Positions 62,511 to 64,000 of a stretch of 64,000 nucleotides of DNA are shown here, in pieces. Source of the stretch: Roseomonas sp. (GTDB lineage Bacteria > Pseudomonadota > Alphaproteobacteria > Acetobacterales > Acetobacteraceae). Where the stretch lies: the NCBI GenBank assembly GCA_031180725.1, contig JAPSLO010000003.1, forward strand, positions 400,548-464,547, written 5' to 3'. Position numbers and translations under genes: made by a program. Below the pieces are notes generated by a model. It did no database searches, had not been told where the DNA came from, and worked only from the letters and a program-made list of their open reading frames with translations. The number at the start of each line of letters is the position of its first letter. Within the stretch, counting starts at the first letter, position 1.

Positions 62511-63254
62511 TCAGCGGCGCGGCTGCTGCGCAGGCGCCTGCTGCGCCGGGGTAGCCGGGCGCTGCGGCGGCTGGGCCGGGGCGGCGGCGGGCGCGGCACC
62601 TTCGGCCGGCGCGTTCTCGGGCGGCAGATTCACGCTGCGCAGCACGCGGTTCATCTGCGCGGAGACCTCGTCCGTGATGTCGAACGGCGCCTCGTTGTAG
62701 ATGATCAGCGGGCGCGGCAGCACCAGGTTCACCCCGCGGCTGGCGGCGACCTGGCGGATTACAGCGCCCAACGCCTGTTCGATCTGCTGCAGGCCCTGCT
62801 GGGCAGCGCCGTCGATGGCGCGGGACCGGTCGCGGAAGATGCGTTGGGCATCGCTGATGCGGTCCTGCAGCGCGCGCTCGCGCTCGCGCAGCGTCTCGGG
62901 CGGCAGGGTGGCGCGGGCGGCCGCGAGGGATTGCTGCTCCTCACGCCAGCGGCCCTGTTCGCGCTGGAGATCCTCGTTCAGCTTGGCGCGGCGGCGCTCG
63001 ATCTCCTCGCGCACCTGGTTGAAGGCGGCGGAGAGGCGCTGGACCTCCGGGATGTCGACAATGGCGATCACCGCCGCCGGTGGGCGCTGACCGGCGGCCG
63101 GGCGCTGCTGCGACTGCTGCGGGCGCTGCGCCTGGGGCTGGCCACCCTGCGGGCGCTGCTGGCCGGGAATGAACCAGTCCTGGCCCTGCTGCTGCTGCGC
63201 CATGGCGGGCGAGGCGAGGAGCAGGAGACCCGGAAGGAGATGGCGCAAGCGCAT
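62511..63254 (-). CDS. skp: OmpH/Skp-family periplasmic chaperone
   Basis: Skp carries unfolded outer-membrane proteins across the periplasm to BamA. The 247-residue protein has a signal peptide ([20 protein letters not shown]), a Gln/Pro/Arg-rich low-complexity stretch (about 20-60), the OmpH core with a long coiled coil (about 75-150; [20 protein letters not shown]) and a final body segment [20 protein letters not shown]. It ends in a long Ala/Pro/Gln tail. Both low-complexity ends are additions to the ~160-residue E. coli type. It lies 23 bp after bamA. Confidence 0.9.
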   Translation of the reverse strand: MRLRHLLPGLLLLASPAMAQQQQGQDWFIPGQQRPQGGQPQAQRPQQSQQRPAAGQRPPAAVIAIVDIPEVQRLSAAFNQVREEIERRRAKLNEDLQREQGRWREEQQSLAAARATLPPETLRERERALQDRISDAQRIFRDRSRAIDGAAQQGLQQIEQALGAVIRQVAASRGVNLVLPRPLIIYNEAPFDITDEVSAQMNRVLRSVNLPPENAPAEGAAPAAAPAQPPQRPATPAQQAPAQQPRR

Positions 63255-63277
63255 TGCGAAACGTGTCCCGAAGAAGG

Positions 63278-64000
63278 TCAGAAGCGGGTGCCGAAGCCGA
63301 AGCGCAGGAACTGCGTCTGATCGTACGGCTTCTTCACCACCGCCTGGGCCAGGTCGATGTTGATCAGGCCGACGGGCGTCCGCCAGGAGACGCCGATGCC
63401 CGCGCCGACGCGCGGCGAACTGTCATCCGCGACCCCCGGCCCGGTCACCGGCGTATCGGTCAGCGCGCCCACATCCACGAAGGCACGGCCGAGCAGCCCG
63501 ATTTCCTGCGGCAGGGGCAGCGGGAAGCGCAGCTCCGTCGTCTGCGTCCAGATCAGGCGGCCGCCCAGCGGGTCGTTGCTGACGGTATCGCGCGGGCCGA
63601 CACCGGCCTGCTCGAAGCCACGCAGATTGTCGCCGCCCAGGAAGAAGCGGTCGATGATTCGTTCCTCCTTGCCGCCCCAGGGGTTGAGCAGACCGCCCCC
63701 GGCCTGGATCACCAGCACGTAGTCCGGATCGCCGAAATAGCGTTCCAGCGGGAAGTAGGTGGCCACGTCGCCGCGCAGGCGCACATAGTTCACGTCGCCG
63801 CCCAGGCCCGCGAAGTCTGTGCCCAGCCGCACCACATAGCCCGAACGCGGCTCGATCCGGCTGTCCCGGCGGTCATAGGTGAGGGTCTGGCCGATCTGCG
63901 AGAGCAGCGTCCTGCCCGTCTGCTCCCGGATGAAGCGCGAGGCGTCGGGCTGCACATCGTAGACGTTGCGGTTGACCAGGCTGTAGGTCCAGGCCTGCCG
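63278..64000 (-). CDS. bamA: Outer-membrane protein assembly factor BamA, C-terminal part (5' end outside window)
   Basis: The frame is open at the right edge; 240 C-terminal residues are visible. They are the BamA beta-barrel: SQIGQTLTYDRRDSRIEPRS, the FFLGGDNLRGFEQAGVGPRD conserved loop with the VRGF/Y-like element and the last strand ending TQFLRFGFGTRF with C-terminal Phe, the beta-signal. BamA inserts beta-barrel proteins in the outer membrane. It precedes skp-lpxD-fabZ-lpxA-lpxI. A GTG at 63955 is internal. Confidence 0.96.
   Translation of the reverse strand, partial: RQAWTYSLVNRNVYDVQPDASRFIREQTGRTLLSQIGQTLTYDRRDSRIEPRSGYVVRLGTDFAGLGGDVNYVRLRGDVATYFPLERYFGDPDYVLVIQAGGGLLNPWGGKEERIIDRFFLGGDNLRGFEQAGVGPRDTVSNDPLGGRLIWTQTTELRFPLPLPQEIGLLGRAFVDVGALTDTPVTGPGVADDSSPRVGAGIGVSWRTPVGLINIDLAQAVVKKPYDQTQFLRFGFGTRF

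Noticed and set aside
1-64000. CRISPR arrays, insertion sequences, prophage and integrase attachment sites
   Set aside because: There are no regularly spaced repeats, no transposase or integrase frames and no direct repeats flanking the tRNA gene. The window looks like stable chromosome.

Overview
The window is about 64 kb of very GC-rich DNA with tightly packed genes, many 1-11 bp overlaps and no insertion sequence, prophage or CRISPR array that I can see. Gene content and order point to an alphaproteobacterium of the Acetobacteraceae, probably Roseomonas-like. The reasons are the trpGDC-moaC-moeA-lexA-comEC-gltX neighbourhood, LpxI rather than LpxH in the lipid A operon, a direct-repeat LexA box of the alphaproteobacterial type (GTTC-N7-GTTC), an HWE-family histidine kinase, and two Bug-type solute receptors plus a TctA permease. 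The taxonomic call is inference from the sequence alone.

Layout. 1-5.2 kb: the 3' part of a GlgX-MalQ fusion, an FMN alpha-hydroxy-acid oxidase and an HWE histidine kinase. 5.7-9.3 kb: tRNA-Arg(ACG), leuB, leuD and leuC. 9.3-12.9 kb: the translation operon ffh-rpsP-rimM-trmD-rplS with a promoter at one end and a terminator at the other. 13-17.5 kb: a FixJ-type two-component system divergent from a 71-codon membrane ORF and tctA. 17.5-22.3 kb: infC, thrS and two glycosyltransferases. 22.3-25.6 kb: an enolase-superfamily enzyme and a Bug receptor, convergent, each with the same palindrome upstream, then a DMT exporter. 25.7-31.1 kb: a hypothetical protein, an AI-2E-family permease, an orphan molybdenum hydroxylase subunit and an M20 deacylase. 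31.1-34.7 kb: an EmrAB-type efflux pump divergent from its TetR, with two operators. 34.8-40.4 kb: a metallo-hydrolase and the prkA-yeaH-spoVR operon. 40.7-45 kb: an FAD dehydrogenase, a second Bug receptor and an OYE-like iron-sulfur flavoenzyme. 45.1-46.6 kb: a polytopic membrane protein. 46.8-56.4 kb: trpG, trpD, trpC, moaC, moeA, lexA, an overlooked 45-codon ORF, comEC and gltX. 56.5-58.8 kb: ycjF and ycjX. 58.8 kb to the edge: the envelope operon bamA-skp-lpxD-fabZ-lpxA-lpxI-gloA.

How the parts fit. Most of the window is core metabolism and translation. The accessory interest lies in three small catabolic or uptake modules: the two-component system with tctA, the enolase-superfamily enzyme with its Bug receptor, and the two flavoenzymes with the second Bug receptor. 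Further interest lies in the DNA between genes: paired TetR operators 63 bp apart, paired IclR-like palindromes, a roughly 100-bp dispersed repeat present twice, and a run of hairpins between trpG and trpD in which two hairpins keep the same loop on different stems. I did not find a clearly new multi-gene system. The best candidates for something undescribed are the intergenic elements, the two small membrane ORFs and the orphan molybdoenzyme/deacylase pair.
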